Source of the DNA: Saprospirales bacterium
GTDB lineage: Bacteria; Bacteroidota; Bacteroidia; Chitinophagales; Saprospiraceae
Reading direction: 5' to 3'
Assembly: GCA_016711045.1 (NCBI GenBank)
Contig: JADJTT010000012.1
Span: forward strand, 186,001-250,000
Length of the DNA stretch: 64,000 nt
The position numbers and the translations under genes are program-made. A model generated the notes under the pieces. It searched no databases. It was not told the origin of the DNA and saw nothing but the letters and a program-made list of their open reading frames with translations. This document shows, piece by piece, positions 41,232 through 51,200 of this stretch. Numbering within the stretch: the first letter of the stretch is position 1; each line of letters begins with the position of its first letter.

Positions 41232-44108
41232 TTAGTTCACTTTCAATTTTAACTCATCCTTCAGGAATCGTCCGGTATGACTGGTTTGGTGGCGGGACAC
41301 TTCCTCCGGCGTACCTGAAACCACGATCTCGCCTCCCCTGTTTCCTCCTTCCATGCCCATGTCAATGATAAAGTCGGCCGTTTTTATGACATCCAGGTTG
41401 TGCTCAATAACCACCACCGTATTCCCCTTTTGCACGAGTTTGTTCAACACGTCGAGCAGGTGGCGGATATCTTCAAAATGCAAGCCGGTTGTCGGTTCAT
41501 CAAGGATGTACAGGGTATTGCCCGTATCCTTTTTGGAGAGCTCTTCGGCCAGTTTTACTCGCTGGGCCTCTCCCCCGGAAAGGGTGGTTGCTTGCTGCCC
41601 CAGGGTGACATACCCCAACCCGACATCCTGCAAGGTCTTCACCTTTCGGTATATCTTGGGAATATTGGCGAAAAATTCCACTGCCTCATCCACTGTCATA
41701 TTCAACACATCGTTAATGCTCTTCCCTTTGAACAGCACTTCCAGCGTTTCGCGGTTATAGCGATGGCCCAGGCAATTTTCACAATTTACCAGCACATCAG
41801 GTAGAAAGTTCATTTCGATCACCCGCATGCCGGAGCCCTGACAGACTTCACAACGGCCTCCTTTTACATTAAACGAAAATCGCCCCGGTTTATATCCCCT
41901 GATCTTGGACTCCGGGTGATCGGAGAAGATCTTCCGGATGTCGGTAAATACCCCGGTATAGGTGGCGGGGTTAGAACGAGGCGTGCGTCCGATCGGCGAT
42001 TGATCGATCTCAATGACTTTATCGATATGTTCCAGCCCCCGTATTTCCTTGTAGGGCAAGGGAGTCTGAAGGCTATTAAAAAAATGCTGCCGGAGAATGG
42101 GATAGAGGGTTTCATTGATCAGCGTCGATTTTCCACTCCCCGAAACACCGGTTACGCAGGTAAAGGTACCCAGCGGAATTTTCACATGCACATCTTTCAG
42201 GTTGTTGCCTACTGCTCCATCCATCTCCAGAAAATGACCCGAACCCTTCCTCCGCACCTTGGGCACGGGAATGGCGAGCACATTCCGCAGGTAATTGGCC
42301 GTGAGCGAATCGATCTTTAGGAACGAAGCCGGAACGCCTTGTCCCACCACCTCACCGCCGTGCTTGCCCGCCCCCGGCCCCAGGTCGATCAGGTAGTCTG
42401 AAGCCAGCATGATTTCCTTGTCGTGCTCGACCACGAGTACTGTATTTCCGATATTCGATAATTCACGCAGCGCTTCGATGAGCCGCTGATTGTCGCGTTG
42501 ATGTAACCCGATACTGGGCTCATCAAGAATGTAGGTGATCCCGGTCAGCTGCGATCCGATCTGTGTAGCCAGGCGAATGCGTTGCGCTTCACCCCCCGAC
42601 AAAGTCCGGGCGGGCCGGTTGAGCACGAGGTATTCCAACCCCACATCGAGCAAAAAGCCCAGGCGGAGGCGGATCTCTTTCAGAATGTCTTTGCCGATGG
42701 TGCGGTCCCGCTCCGAAAGCTTCTCTTCCACGCGCTCCATCCATTCCTGAAGCAGGAGCAGGTCCATTTCCGCCAGCTCTCCAATATTTTTATCGAGCAC
42801 TTTGAAGTGCAGACTTTCTTTCTTCAACCGTTTCCCTTCACAATCCGGGCAAGCGTCGAGCGTCAGGAATTCCTCCGCCCATTGACGAATCTTCTCCGAA
42901 GTGGTATCCTCATACCAGCGTTCCAGCATATTGACCAGCCCTTCGGTCTCCAAGTCAAACCAAAACTCCTGATAACCCGTCGTACTCTTTGACTTCCCTT
43001 CCTTTCCCTTTCCAAAAAGAATCACATCAAGCGCATCCTTAGGGATATCCTGGACAGGCGTAGCAAAAGTGAAATGGTACTTCTTGGCGATATTCCGCAA
43101 CTGCTGAAAAGTCTGGTTTTGGCGCACTTCCCCCAGCGGGGCAATCCCGATGTCATTGATGCTTTTGGAAGGATCGGGAATAATCTTGTTCATATCCACC
43201 TTGTTCAGAATGCCCAATCCTTTGCAAGTAGGGCAAGCGCCATAGGGTGAGTTGAACGAAAACGAATTAGGGGAGGGCTCTTCGTAAGAAACCCCGCTCG
43301 TAGGGTCCATCAGGTGTTTGCTGTAAGCCACCAATTCTCCGGTATCCTGGTCCAAAAGAAAGATTAGCCCATTACCTGTTTTCAGGGCGGTTTGAAGAGA
43401 AGCTGACAACCGCTGCCTGCGATCTTCCGATACGACCAGCCGGTCAATAACTAATTCGATGTCGTGCACCTTATACCGGTCTACCTGCATGCCATTGGTC
43501 AGATCCAACACCTCCCCATCCACACGCACTTTCGCGTAGCCCTGTTTCCTGACCTGCTCAAACAGCTCCCGGTAATGCCCTTTTCGGCCCCTTACCAGCG
43601 GCGCAAGCAACTGGGCTTTTTTCCCGGCAAAGCTTTCCATGATGTGCTCCAGCATCTGCTCTTCCGAATAGCGCACCATCCGTTCCCCTGTAATAAACGA
43701 ATAGGCTTGCCCAATCCGGGCAAAGAGCAGCCGGAGAAAGTCATATACTTCTGTGACAGTACCCACGGTAGACCTCGGATTCCGGCCGGTGGTTTTCTGT
43801 TCTATGGAAATGACCGGGCTCAATCCATTGATCTGTTCTACATCCGGGCGTTCCATTTCCCCGATAAACTGGCGGGCATAAGAAGTCAGTGTCTCCATGT
43901 ACCGGCGCTGCCCCTCTGCATAGATCGTATCAAATGCCAGGGATGATTTGCCGCTCCCACTGATTCCGGTGATAACCACCATCCGGTTGCGAGGTATGCG
44001 CACATCGATATTCTTGAGGTTGTGCACGCGCGCGCCGATCACCTCGATAAAGTCATCTTCTATAACCCAACTCTCTTCCTGCCCGGCTTTCTTGCGATCG
44101 GATTTCAT
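41232..44108 (-). CDS. uvrA: Excinuclease ABC subunit A
   Basis: The protein has 958 residues from the ATG at 44108. The farther upstream start at 44150 falls inside a -7 box. UvrA recognises bulky DNA damage with UvrB. It has two ABC modules: Walker A GISGSGKSSLAFD (about residue 48) and GVSGSGKSTLINETLYPILR, signatures LSGGEAQRIRLA and LSGGEAQRVKLA, and the C-terminal zinc finger CEVCQGSGMRVIEMNFLPDV with CENC. In the N-terminal half the first zinc module has only CPTC (C292, C295): the place of the partner CxxC pair reads AYSKHLMDPTSGVSYEEP, so that zinc site is lost. Confidence 0.96.
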   Translation of the reverse strand: MKSDRKKAGQEESWVIEDDFIEVIGARVHNLKNIDVRIPRNRMVVITGISGSGKSSLAFDTIYAEGQRRYMETLTSYARQFIGEMERPDVEQINGLSPVISIEQKTTGRNPRSTVGTVTEVYDFLRLLFARIGQAYSFITGERMVRYSEEQMLEHIMESFAGKKAQLLAPLVRGRKGHYRELFEQVRKQGYAKVRVDGEVLDLTNGMQVDRYKVHDIELVIDRLVVSEDRRQRLSASLQTALKTGNGLIFLLDQDTGELVAYSKHLMDPTSGVSYEEPSPNSFSFNSPYGACPTCKGLGILNKVDMNKIIPDPSKSINDIGIAPLGEVRQNQTFQQLRNIAKKYHFTFATPVQDIPKDALDVILFGKGKEGKSKSTTGYQEFWFDLETEGLVNMLERWYEDTTSEKIRQWAEEFLTLDACPDCEGKRLKKESLHFKVLDKNIGELAEMDLLLLQEWMERVEEKLSERDRTIGKDILKEIRLRLGFLLDVGLEYLVLNRPARTLSGGEAQRIRLATQIGSQLTGITYILDEPSIGLHQRDNQRLIEALRELSNIGNTVLVVEHDKEIMLASDYLIDLGPGAGKHGGEVVGQGVPASFLKIDSLTANYLRNVLAIPVPKVRRKGSGHFLEMDGAVGNNLKDVHVKIPLGTFTCVTGVSGSGKSTLINETLYPILRQHFFNSLQTPLPYKEIRGLEHIDKVIEIDQSPIGRTPRSNPATYTGVFTDIRKIFSDHPESKIRGYKPGRFSFNVKGGRCEVCQGSGMRVIEMNFLPDVLVNCENCLGHRYNRETLEVLFKGKSINDVLNMTVDEAVEFFANIPKIYRKVKTLQDVGLGYVTLGQQATTLSGGEAQRVKLAEELSKKDTGNTLYILDEPTTGLHFEDIRHLLDVLNKLVQKGNTVVVIEHNLDVIKTADFIIDMGMEGGNRGGEIVVSGTPEEVSRHQTSHTGRFLKDELKLKVN

Positions 44109-44147
44109 GTCAAAAAATGGTTGTGCGGATGGGTTCAAAACAAAGCG

Positions 44148-44155
44148 CAAAGATA
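44148..44155 (-). promoter_or_regulatory. -7 box TATCTTTG for uvrA
   Basis: On the minus strand TATCTTTG lies 39 bases before the uvrA ATG at 44108. It excludes the longer upstream reading start at 44150 and supports the chosen one. Confidence 0.6.
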
Positions 44156-44225
44156 AGGAATCTGGAGCACTATTTTCCGACCGGGTGACTTAGTGCCCCG
44201 GTCACGATGAAACTTAAAAATCCTT

Positions 44226-44233
44226 TACCTTTG
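44226..44233 (+). promoter_or_regulatory. -7 box TACCTTTG for nadE
   Basis: TACCTTTG fits TAnnTTTG and ends 19 bases before the nadE ATG. Between this and the divergent uvrA box lies a 7-bp inverted repeat GACCGGG/CCCGGTC (44179-44185, 44197-44203) that could be an operator. Confidence 0.55.
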
Positions 44234-44252
44234 AGGCGAATAATCGATACCA

Positions 44253-45890
44253 ATGAAAATCGCCCTCGCTCAACTTGACTACCATATCGGCAATTTTGAA
44301 GGCAATCTGGCCAAAATGCTGGATGCCATCCGTACCGCCAGGTCGCAGGATGCCGACATCATCTGCTTTGGAGAATTAGCTACTTGCGGCTATCCGCCTC
44401 GCGACTTCCTCGAATTTGATGATTTTATCCACCTGGCAGATGCCTCTATTGAAAAACTGGCAGATGCCGCCCGAGGCATTGCTGTGGTCGTGGGATCTCC
44501 CAGCCACAACCCCCGAATTGAAGGCAAAGACCTGTTCAACTCGGCTTACTTCCTTTCAGAGGGGAAAGTGGCCCATGTACAACACAAGGCCCTTTTGCCC
44601 ACCTACGACATCTTCGACGAATACCGCTATTTCGAACCCGCCACCGAATTCAATGTGGTCGAATACAAAGGCAAGCGCATCGCACTTTCCATCTGTGAAG
44701 ACTTATGGAACCTGGGCAATGAAAATCCACTCTATACCATCTGTCCACTCGATGAGATGCAAGATCAGCAACCGGATTTCATCCTGAATATTTCTGCCTC
44801 CCCCTTTGCCCACGACCACGCCGACGAACGCATACATGTGCTCAAAGCCAACGCCGAACGCTATAAGATACCGCTTTTTTACGTAAATCACGTGGGCGCC
44901 CAGACTGAGATCATCTTCGATGGCGGCAGCATGGTCGTGGCGCCCAACGGAACGATCCTCGATGAACTGCCTTATTTCGAGGAATGTATTCGTTTTTATG
45001 ACCTTGACGAAGTGTTCCGGGGCGGGAGGGAAATACTCCAGCCCAAGGACAAGATGGCGCTCATTCACGACGCCCTGGTCTGTGGCCTGAAAGATTATTT
45101 TGGAAAACTGGGTTTTAAAAAGGCTATTCTGGGGCTCTCCGGAGGCATCGACTCCGCCATTGTCGCCGTGCTGGCCGCGGAAGCACTGGGAGAAGACAAT
45201 GTCCGGGTGCTGCTAATGCCGTCTCCGTTTTCTTCCGACCATTCCGTACTCGATGCCAGGCAGTTGGCCGAAAACCTGGGATGCCAGTACGATATCATTC
45301 CCATTGAAAAAGCGTATCAAACCTATATGGAATTACTAGAGTCCCATTTTTTGGGCCAGCCGTTCAACCTCGCCGAAGAAAACATCCAGGCCCGCATCCG
45401 CGGCAACCTGCTCATGGCCTTTTCCAATAAATTCGGACACATTCTGCTAAACACCACCAATAAGAGTGAAATGGCCGTCGGCTATGGCACCCTTTATGGC
45501 GACCTGTGCGGCGGGCTCTCTGTAATCGGTGACGTCTATAAGACGGAAGTCTACGAATTGGCCCGCTACCTCAATCGACACAAAGAGATTATCCCCGAAA
45601 ATATCATCACCAAACCACCGTCGGCCGAGTTGCGCCCCAACCAGAAGGATAGCGACAGCCTGCCCGAATACGACGAACTCGACCCCATCCTCTATCAGTA
45701 CATCGAAAAGCACCAAAGTCCGCAAGACCTCATTGATATGGGGTTCGATGAAAAACTCGTACGCCGCGTGCTGCGCCTGGTCAATATCAATGAGTTCAAA
45801 CGCTACCAGACAGCACCGGTATTGCGGGTAACATCCAAGGCATTTGGAATGGGGAGGAGAATGCCGATCGTAGGGAAATATCTGGCATAA
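44253..45890 (+). CDS. nadE: Glutamine-dependent NAD+ synthetase
   Basis: The 545-residue two-domain enzyme makes NAD from deamido-NAD, ATP and glutamine. The N-terminal nitrilase-like amidotransferase has the catalytic triad Glu41 (FGELATCG), Lys112 (HKALLPTYD) and Cys148 (LSICEDLW). The C-terminal synthetase has the PP-loop SGGIDS at 296-301, plus NTTNKSEMAVGYGTLYGDLC and KPPSAELRPNQKDSDSLPEY. It is transcribed alone and followed by a hairpin. Confidence 0.96.
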   Translation: MKIALAQLDYHIGNFEGNLAKMLDAIRTARSQDADIICFGELATCGYPPRDFLEFDDFIHLADASIEKLADAARGIAVVVGSPSHNPRIEGKDLFNSAYFLSEGKVAHVQHKALLPTYDIFDEYRYFEPATEFNVVEYKGKRIALSICEDLWNLGNENPLYTICPLDEMQDQQPDFILNISASPFAHDHADERIHVLKANAERYKIPLFYVNHVGAQTEIIFDGGSMVVAPNGTILDELPYFEECIRFYDLDEVFRGGREILQPKDKMALIHDALVCGLKDYFGKLGFKKAILGLSGGIDSAIVAVLAAEALGEDNVRVLLMPSPFSSDHSVLDARQLAENLGCQYDIIPIEKAYQTYMELLESHFLGQPFNLAEENIQARIRGNLLMAFSNKFGHILLNTTNKSEMAVGYGTLYGDLCGGLSVIGDVYKTEVYELARYLNRHKEIIPENIITKPPSAELRPNQKDSDSLPEYDELDPILYQYIEKHQSPQDLIDMGFDEKLVRRVLRLVNINEFKRYQTAPVLRVTSKAFGMGRRMPIVGKYLA

Positions 45891-45892
45891 AA

Positions 45893-45920
45893 AGGCCGGT
45901 CTCTTTTCGAGATCCGGCCT
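45893..45920 (+). terminator. Hairpin terminator after nadE
   Basis: AGGCCGGTCTC (45893-45903) pairs with GAGATCCGGCCT (45909-45920) with one bulged base, loop TTTTC, starting 2 bases after the nadE stop. Confidence 0.65.
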
Positions 45921-46145
45921 GCGTCTGCTTACCAACAATGAAAATTTTACTTTGCCAGTAAAATTTGAGAACCTAGCATTTTTACAACTTCAGGAATTAC
46001 CTGCTACGTCATACTGCGGGTTTCATAGCTTTTCATATTTGAGCCCGTCTGAATACAAAAGTACCCCCACTTACCCATCGCTCCCAACCAGTCTTTTTAT
46101 AAAGTCAGGTTTCTGATTTATACCTGATTTTTTGCCGATTCTACT

Positions 46146-46153
46146 TACCTTTG
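46146..46153 (+). promoter_or_regulatory. -7 box TACCTTTG for purH
   Basis: TACCTTTG fits TAnnTTTG and lies 41 bases before the purH ATG at 46195. The 16-base AGTCAGGTTTCTGATT is 27 bases upstream. Confidence 0.55.
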
Positions 46154-46194
46154 CGCATCTTTTCATGCATACCCCTCGGCACAAACACCTGACT

Positions 46195-47721
46195 ATGAGC
46201 AGCAAGAAAATTCAATCTGCCCTCATCTCCGTTTTTTACAAGGATGGGCTGGATGCGATTGTCCAGAAACTGCACCAACTGGGCGTTCAATTGTACTCCA
46301 CAGGAGGCACTCAATCTTTCATCGAAAAATTGGGGATTCCAGTCATCCCAGTAGAAGAACTGACCAACTATCCCTCTATTCTGGATGGTCGCGTCAAGAC
46401 CCTGCACCCAAAAGTCTTCGGGGGTATACTGGCCCGCCGGGAAGACGCCCACCTGGCACAATTGGAGGAGTATGCAATACCGACGCTCGACCTGGTGATC
46501 GTCGACTTATACCCTTTCGAAGAAACGGTGGCTAAAACAGACGAAGAAAAAGCCATCATCGAAAAGATCGATATCGGAGGGATCTCCTTGATCCGGGCCG
46601 CAGCCAAAAACTACAACGACGTGGTCATCGTGCCTTCTAAAGCGGAATACGGCAAACTCCTGGCACTGCTCGAGCAACAACACGGATCAACCACCTTGGA
46701 AGACCGTCGCTTCTTCGCCCGCCGGGCCTTTGAAGTGTCTTCCCACTACGATACCGCCATCTTCACCTATTTCAACCGCGAAGATCCGGACCCCGTTTTC
46801 AAATACAGCGAAAGCCGCCACACCGGCCTGCGCTACGGGGAGAACCCGCACCAGCAAGCGGTTTTCTACGGCGACCTTAACGACTCTTTCGAGCAACTGT
46901 CCGGCAAAGAACTGTCCTACAACAACCTCATCGACATCGATGCAGCCCTTGGCCTGATAGCGGAATTTTCAGCCGAACAGGCCGTCTTTGCTGTACTCAA
47001 ACATACCAATCCATGCGGCGTAGCTATTCGCCCTACGGTGTTGGAAGCGTGGGAAGCGGCGTTGGCATGCGATCCGGTGTCGGCATTTGGCGGCATCCTC
47101 ATCACCAATAAAACAATCGACCTGGCTACCGCGCAGGCCATCGACGAGATCTTCTACGAAGTGCTCCTGGCCCCGGATGTGGAGCCCGCTGCGTTTGAAC
47201 TACTCGGAAAAAAGAAAAAACGAATCCTGCTTAAAATTAAAGACGGCAAGCCACAACCCCGTTTATTCAAAAGTCTCCTCAAGGGCGTGATCACACAAGA
47301 TATGGATCTGAAAGCCGAAACGGCCGCGGACCTGAAGGTGGTGACCAGCAAAGTACCCACAGAGGCAGAGATCGACGAATTGCTTTTTGTCAATAAATGT
47401 GTCAAACACCTGAAGTCTAATGCCATTGCCCTGGCCAAAAACGGCCAGATGATCGGTATGGGTTGCGGGCAAACCAGCCGCGTGGACGCCCTGAAACAAT
47501 CGATTGCCAAGGCGAAAGCCTATGGGTTTGACCTTCATGGCGCCGTGCTGGCCTCCGATGCGTTCTTTCCTTTTGCCGACAGCGTGGAATTGGCACACCA
47601 GGCCGGTATTAAAGCAGTCATTCAACCCGGTGGCTCGGTGAAAGACCAGGACAGTATTGATTTCTGCGACCAGCATGATATGGCGATGGTGATGACCGGC
47701 ATCAGACACTTTAAACACTAA
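46195..47721 (+). CDS. purH: Bifunctional AICAR transformylase / IMP cyclohydrolase
   Basis: The 508-residue enzyme does the last two steps of purine synthesis: formylation of AICAR and ring closure to IMP. The N-terminal cyclohydrolase shows LYSTGGTQSFIEKLGIPV, DGRVKTLHPKVFGGILARR and DLVIVDLYPFEETVA. The transformylase part shows LRYGENPHQQAVFYG and KHTNPCGVAI near the middle, and GMGCGQTSRVDA and VIQPGGSVKDQDSIDFCDQH toward the end. The ATG at 46195 gives MSSKKIQSALISVF; upstream starts lie close to or inside the promoter. Confidence 0.97.
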   Translation: MSSKKIQSALISVFYKDGLDAIVQKLHQLGVQLYSTGGTQSFIEKLGIPVIPVEELTNYPSILDGRVKTLHPKVFGGILARREDAHLAQLEEYAIPTLDLVIVDLYPFEETVAKTDEEKAIIEKIDIGGISLIRAAAKNYNDVVIVPSKAEYGKLLALLEQQHGSTTLEDRRFFARRAFEVSSHYDTAIFTYFNREDPDPVFKYSESRHTGLRYGENPHQQAVFYGDLNDSFEQLSGKELSYNNLIDIDAALGLIAEFSAEQAVFAVLKHTNPCGVAIRPTVLEAWEAALACDPVSAFGGILITNKTIDLATAQAIDEIFYEVLLAPDVEPAAFELLGKKKKRILLKIKDGKPQPRLFKSLLKGVITQDMDLKAETAADLKVVTSKVPTEAEIDELLFVNKCVKHLKSNAIALAKNGQMIGMGCGQTSRVDALKQSIAKAKAYGFDLHGAVLASDAFFPFADSVELAHQAGIKAVIQPGGSVKDQDSIDFCDQHDMAMVMTGIRHFKH

Positions 47722-47725
47722 GCGG

Positions 47726-48460
47726 TTGAACCTGGCCATTGATATCGGAAATACACGGACCAAGCTCGGCTTTTTTGAGGGCGATTCACTTGTCCGCAAA
47801 GAAGTGGTGGAGCGGCTTTCCATTGAATCGATAAAGCCTTACTTATACAACCATCCGGTCTCAAATTGCATCCTTTCATCGGTAGGCGAAACCGATGCAG
47901 AGATACTAGGCTACCTGGCAGCCGAAACGGGGTTTGTGGAACTAACGGCCGAAACGCCTCTCCCCATCGAAAACCGGTACGCAACCCCCAAAACGTTGGG
48001 GAAAGACCGGCTGGCAGCAGCTGCAGGCGCCTGGGCGTTATTCCCCGGAAAACGCTGCCTGATCATCGATGCAGGCACCTGTATCACCTGTGATGTCCTC
48101 TCAAAAGAAGGCATCTTTTTAGGCGGAAATATTTCTCCAGGTATCGATATGCGACTGAAAGCGATGCATACCTTCACCGCCCGGCTTCCGTTGGTTCCGC
48201 GAGGGCCGATGGAACACTGGATCGGCCACAGCACGGATAGTGCCCTACGCAATGGCGCCCAATGGGGCGCCTTGTGGGAACTGACCGGCCTGATCGACCA
48301 CTGCGAAGCCGGCTTTGACGAAATAATCGTAGTGCTGACAGGTGGCGATGCAGATTTTTTTGTGAAACATTTGAAAAGAAAGATATTTGCAAACCCGGAT
48401 TTGGTCCTGGTTGGACTAAATAAAATCCTGACCCATTATGTCAATTCCCTCTCTAAATAG
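47726..48460 (+). CDS. coaX: Type III pantothenate kinase
   Basis: The 244-residue kinase starts at a TTG (47726), 4 bases after the purH stop, with no nearby ATG that keeps the N-terminus. It has the ASKHA-fold phosphate 1 motif LAIDIGNTRTKLGFFEGD, FPGKRCLIIDAGTCITCDVL and GGNISPGIDMRLKAMHTFTA. It catalyses the first step of coenzyme A synthesis. Its end overlaps the following outer-membrane protein gene by 23 bases. Confidence 0.93.
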   Translation: MNLAIDIGNTRTKLGFFEGDSLVRKEVVERLSIESIKPYLYNHPVSNCILSSVGETDAEILGYLAAETGFVELTAETPLPIENRYATPKTLGKDRLAAAAGAWALFPGKRCLIIDAGTCITCDVLSKEGIFLGGNISPGIDMRLKAMHTFTARLPLVPRGPMEHWIGHSTDSALRNGAQWGALWELTGLIDHCEAGFDEIIVVLTGGDADFFVKHLKRKIFANPDLVLVGLNKILTHYVNSLSK

Positions 48461-49772
48461 AGCTTTTCCCTTATTTCTCCTGCTCTTTTCCTGCTCCTTA
48501 TTGTGGGCGCAACCCAAAGATAATGCCCCATTCTCCAGGCTGGGCCTGGGAGATTTGGTACCTCAAACAATGGTATCTCAAATCGGCACCGGCGGTTGGG
48601 GCGCCGCGTTCAATGATCTTTACCACCTCAATTTACTCAACCCTGCATCTTTTGCTTCCCTGCAGTCCACCGCCTATGATGTGGGTTTCTATGCCAAATA
48701 TGCCCGACTGAAGGGAGGCGACGCGGCTGCGAATATCTGGAGTGGCAACCTGGGCTATTTGGCCCTGGGCTTCCCCCTCAATAACCCTATTAATGAATCG
48801 CTCAAACCAAAAGTATCCCCTTTCCGGTGGGGAATGGGATTCGCCCTCACCCCCTATTCCAATGTAGGATACGACATCCAGACCACTGAAGTGTTACCGG
48901 GTGTGGATACGACGCTTCATAATTTCAAAGGTTCGGGGGGAACATACAAGCTGACCTGGAGCAATGGCTGGAAATATAAAGACTTTGCAGTGGGCCTGAA
49001 CCTCGCTTACTTCTTCGGGAAAATCAACTACGAACGCGAGGTCATCTTCGAAGATATTGGTATCGCCTACCAAACCCTTTTCGATGATGCCCTAAGTGTA
49101 GGCGGCCTGACCTGGGATGTAGGCGCCCAGTATGCCATCCGGTTCAAGGAAATGAATGATAAAGGGGAGAAAGTTTTTTCAGGAAGACGCCTGGTACTCG
49201 GCGCTACGGCTCACACCCCCAGTTCTTTCCGGACCAATAGCAGCAAATTTTACCGCGGCTACAACTATTCCTACCCGGACATAGATACGGCAGTATACGA
49301 AACCGGCATTATCGAATCCGGACGCCTCCCCTTTGAATGGAGTGCAGGGATCATGTACGAATACAAAAATAAGTGGCGTATGGGCGCCGAATACAGCGCC
49401 AGTAACTGGAGCCAATACGAGAACGAGGCCAAACCAGAAACCCTCGTAGACAGCTGGCGCGTATCAGGCGGTGTGGAATATACCCCCGATGTGAACTCTT
49501 ATAATAAATACGCAAAACGTATTCGATATCAATTCGGACTTTTTTATCAGACAGATCCAAGGGGCGTGAGAACCGAATTGACAAATTATGGTTTAACACT
49601 GGGTGCAGGGTTGCCCATTTTCTTGCCACGGCAACAAATTTCTTTTGTGCATTTGGCGTTAGAACTGGGCTACTTTGGCGCACCCACCGAACTACGTGAA
49701 ACCTACGGCCGGCTTTCGGCAAGTTTCACCTTGAATGATAATTCCTGGTTTTTTAAACGCAAATTCTTTTAA
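48438..49772 (+). CDS. Outer-membrane beta-barrel protein of unknown function
   Basis: The 444-residue protein has a signal peptide (about 1-24, ending SLLWAQ) and then NAPFSRLGLGDLVPQTM and LNLLNPASFASLQSTAYDVG, a pattern seen in Bacteroidota OmpP1/FadL-like proteins. The rest is alternating amphipathic strands ending in ASFTLNDNSWFFKRKFF with an aromatic last residue, as in outer-membrane barrels. It overlaps coaX by 23 bases and is 2 bases ahead of the first TPR gene, so the three are translationally linked. Confidence 0.75.
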   Translation: MSIPSLNRAFPLFLLLFSCSLLWAQPKDNAPFSRLGLGDLVPQTMVSQIGTGGWGAAFNDLYHLNLLNPASFASLQSTAYDVGFYAKYARLKGGDAAANIWSGNLGYLALGFPLNNPINESLKPKVSPFRWGMGFALTPYSNVGYDIQTTEVLPGVDTTLHNFKGSGGTYKLTWSNGWKYKDFAVGLNLAYFFGKINYEREVIFEDIGIAYQTLFDDALSVGGLTWDVGAQYAIRFKEMNDKGEKVFSGRRLVLGATAHTPSSFRTNSSKFYRGYNYSYPDIDTAVYETGIIESGRLPFEWSAGIMYEYKNKWRMGAEYSASNWSQYENEAKPETLVDSWRVSGGVEYTPDVNSYNKYAKRIRYQFGLFYQTDPRGVRTELTNYGLTLGAGLPIFLPRQQISFVHLALELGYFGAPTELRETYGRLSASFTLNDNSWFFKRKFF

Positions 49773-49774
49773 AG

Positions 49775-51172
49775 ATGAAAAAGCTGTTTTCCTGGCTTCC
49801 GTTTTCCATGTTGCTCTTCGCTTCTTTTTGGATGAACGCCAATGCCCAAGACCCCTGCCAGAAGTGGACCGACACTCCCCGGCAGGAAGAAGCCGAAGAA
49901 GCCCACGTGCTCTACCGGCAATTTCTCAAAAATGAGAACTACGACGAAGCCTTCAAATACTGGCAAAAAGCCTATGAACTGGCGCCTGCCGCTGATGGCC
50001 AACGCCCCTTCCACTACATGGACGGCCGCGACTTTTACATGCGTATGTTCCAAAAAGAGACAGACGAGGCCAAAAAGAAAGAATATGCTGCTACCATTCT
50101 GCGCCTTTATGACGAACAAATGCGTTGCTACGGCAATGAAAACCTTCTGATGGGCCTTAAGGTATATGATATGTTCTACACCCTGCGTACTCCTTACCCG
50201 GAGTTGCTGAAAACGCTCAAGCAAGCAGTGGAAAAGGGCGGCAACAATACCGCTTACACCATTTTGGAACCTTATGCCCATGTGCTTGCATTCCAGTTCA
50301 AAAACAAGCAGATGGATGTGGAGGAAGCCCGCAAGACCCACATCCTGATCAATGAAATTGCCGATTACAATATCGCCAATAACAAAGAATACGGGGCTTA
50401 CTACCAACAAGCAAAAGACCGTTTGACGCCGGTATTGGGTGAAGTGGAAGGCGATATCTTTGATTGCGCTTTTTTCATAGCCAAGTTTGAGCCGCTTTTC
50501 CGCGCCAATCACGACGACTACGAAGCAATGAAATACTACTACAACAAGATGGTCCAGCAAGGCTGTGATGAAAGCAATCCGTTTGTAGCAGAAGTTAAAG
50601 CGCATTACGAAGAGATCGTGAGCCAGATCAACGCCGAAAAACTGGCTGCCTTCTATGTCGAAAATCCGGGCGCACACGCCAAAGCCCTCTACGATGAAGG
50701 AAAATACAATGAGGCGCTCGACAAATACGAGGAGGCTATTAAAAAGGAAGAAGGCAAAGGCGCCGAAACGGATAATGAGGTGATCGGCAGCTACTATTTC
50801 TCCATGGCCTCTATCCTGGGCCGCAAGCTCGACCGGTACTCAGCGGGAAGGGATTATGCACTAAAAGCTGCCCGTCTTCGCCCCAATTGGGGTCAACCCT
50901 ACATGCTGATTGGCGACCTCTATGCAGAATCCAGCAGTTCCTGCGGCGGCGAAGCCTGGGATCACCACATCGCTGTATTGGCTGCCATCGAAAAGTACGC
51001 CTATGCCCGCTCAATCGACTCTAATGTAGCTGATGAAGCCAACGAAAAAATTGCCCGCTATAGCAAGTTTAAGCCTCAGAGCGAAGAGGCCTTTATGCGG
51101 GGGGTACAGGCCGGGGCTTCCGTAAAGGTTCCCTGCTGGATCGGCGAAACGGTGCGCGTTTCTTTCCAATAG
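49775..51172 (+). CDS. Exported TPR-like protein, paralog A
   Basis: The 465-residue protein has a signal peptide ending MNANAQ. The mature N-terminus has DPCQKWTD followed by TPR-type helices: YRQFLKNENYDEAFKYWQKA then YELAPAADGQRPFHYMDGRD. A second TPR pair lies near the C-terminus (YDEGKYNEALDKYEEAIKKE; LKAARLRPNWGQPYMLIGDL). It ends with VPCWIGETVRVSFQ. It is the paralog of the next gene, sharing start, TPR layout and C-terminal Cys-Trp motif. Probably a periplasmic scaffold associated with the adjacent barrel protein; function unknown. Confidence 0.8.
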   Translation: MKKLFSWLPFSMLLFASFWMNANAQDPCQKWTDTPRQEEAEEAHVLYRQFLKNENYDEAFKYWQKAYELAPAADGQRPFHYMDGRDFYMRMFQKETDEAKKKEYAATILRLYDEQMRCYGNENLLMGLKVYDMFYTLRTPYPELLKTLKQAVEKGGNNTAYTILEPYAHVLAFQFKNKQMDVEEARKTHILINEIADYNIANNKEYGAYYQQAKDRLTPVLGEVEGDIFDCAFFIAKFEPLFRANHDDYEAMKYYYNKMVQQGCDESNPFVAEVKAHYEEIVSQINAEKLAAFYVENPGAHAKALYDEGKYNEALDKYEEAIKKEEGKGAETDNEVIGSYYFSMASILGRKLDRYSAGRDYALKAARLRPNWGQPYMLIGDLYAESSSSCGGEAWDHHIAVLAAIEKYAYARSIDSNVADEANEKIARYSKFKPQSEEAFMRGVQAGASVKVPCWIGETVRVSFQ

Positions 51173-51200
51173 ATTATCGGATTTTAACAACTTTATATGG

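Larger units (their letters stand above)
45891..46194. other. 304-base intergenic region before purH
   Basis: It contains the nadE terminator (45893-45920), a 10-bp AT-rich hairpin (45942-45951 with 45957-45966), a 16-base sequence shared with the lipoprotein promoter at 2914 (46103-46118), a short TCAGGT/ACCTGA inverted pair around 46106-46127 and the purH -7 box (46146-46153). I see no riboswitch core I can name and no ORF. Confidence 0.55.

Noticed and set aside
45891..46194. Purine riboswitch before purH
   Set aside because: The hairpins present are simple; no three-way junction core with the conserved loop bases was found.
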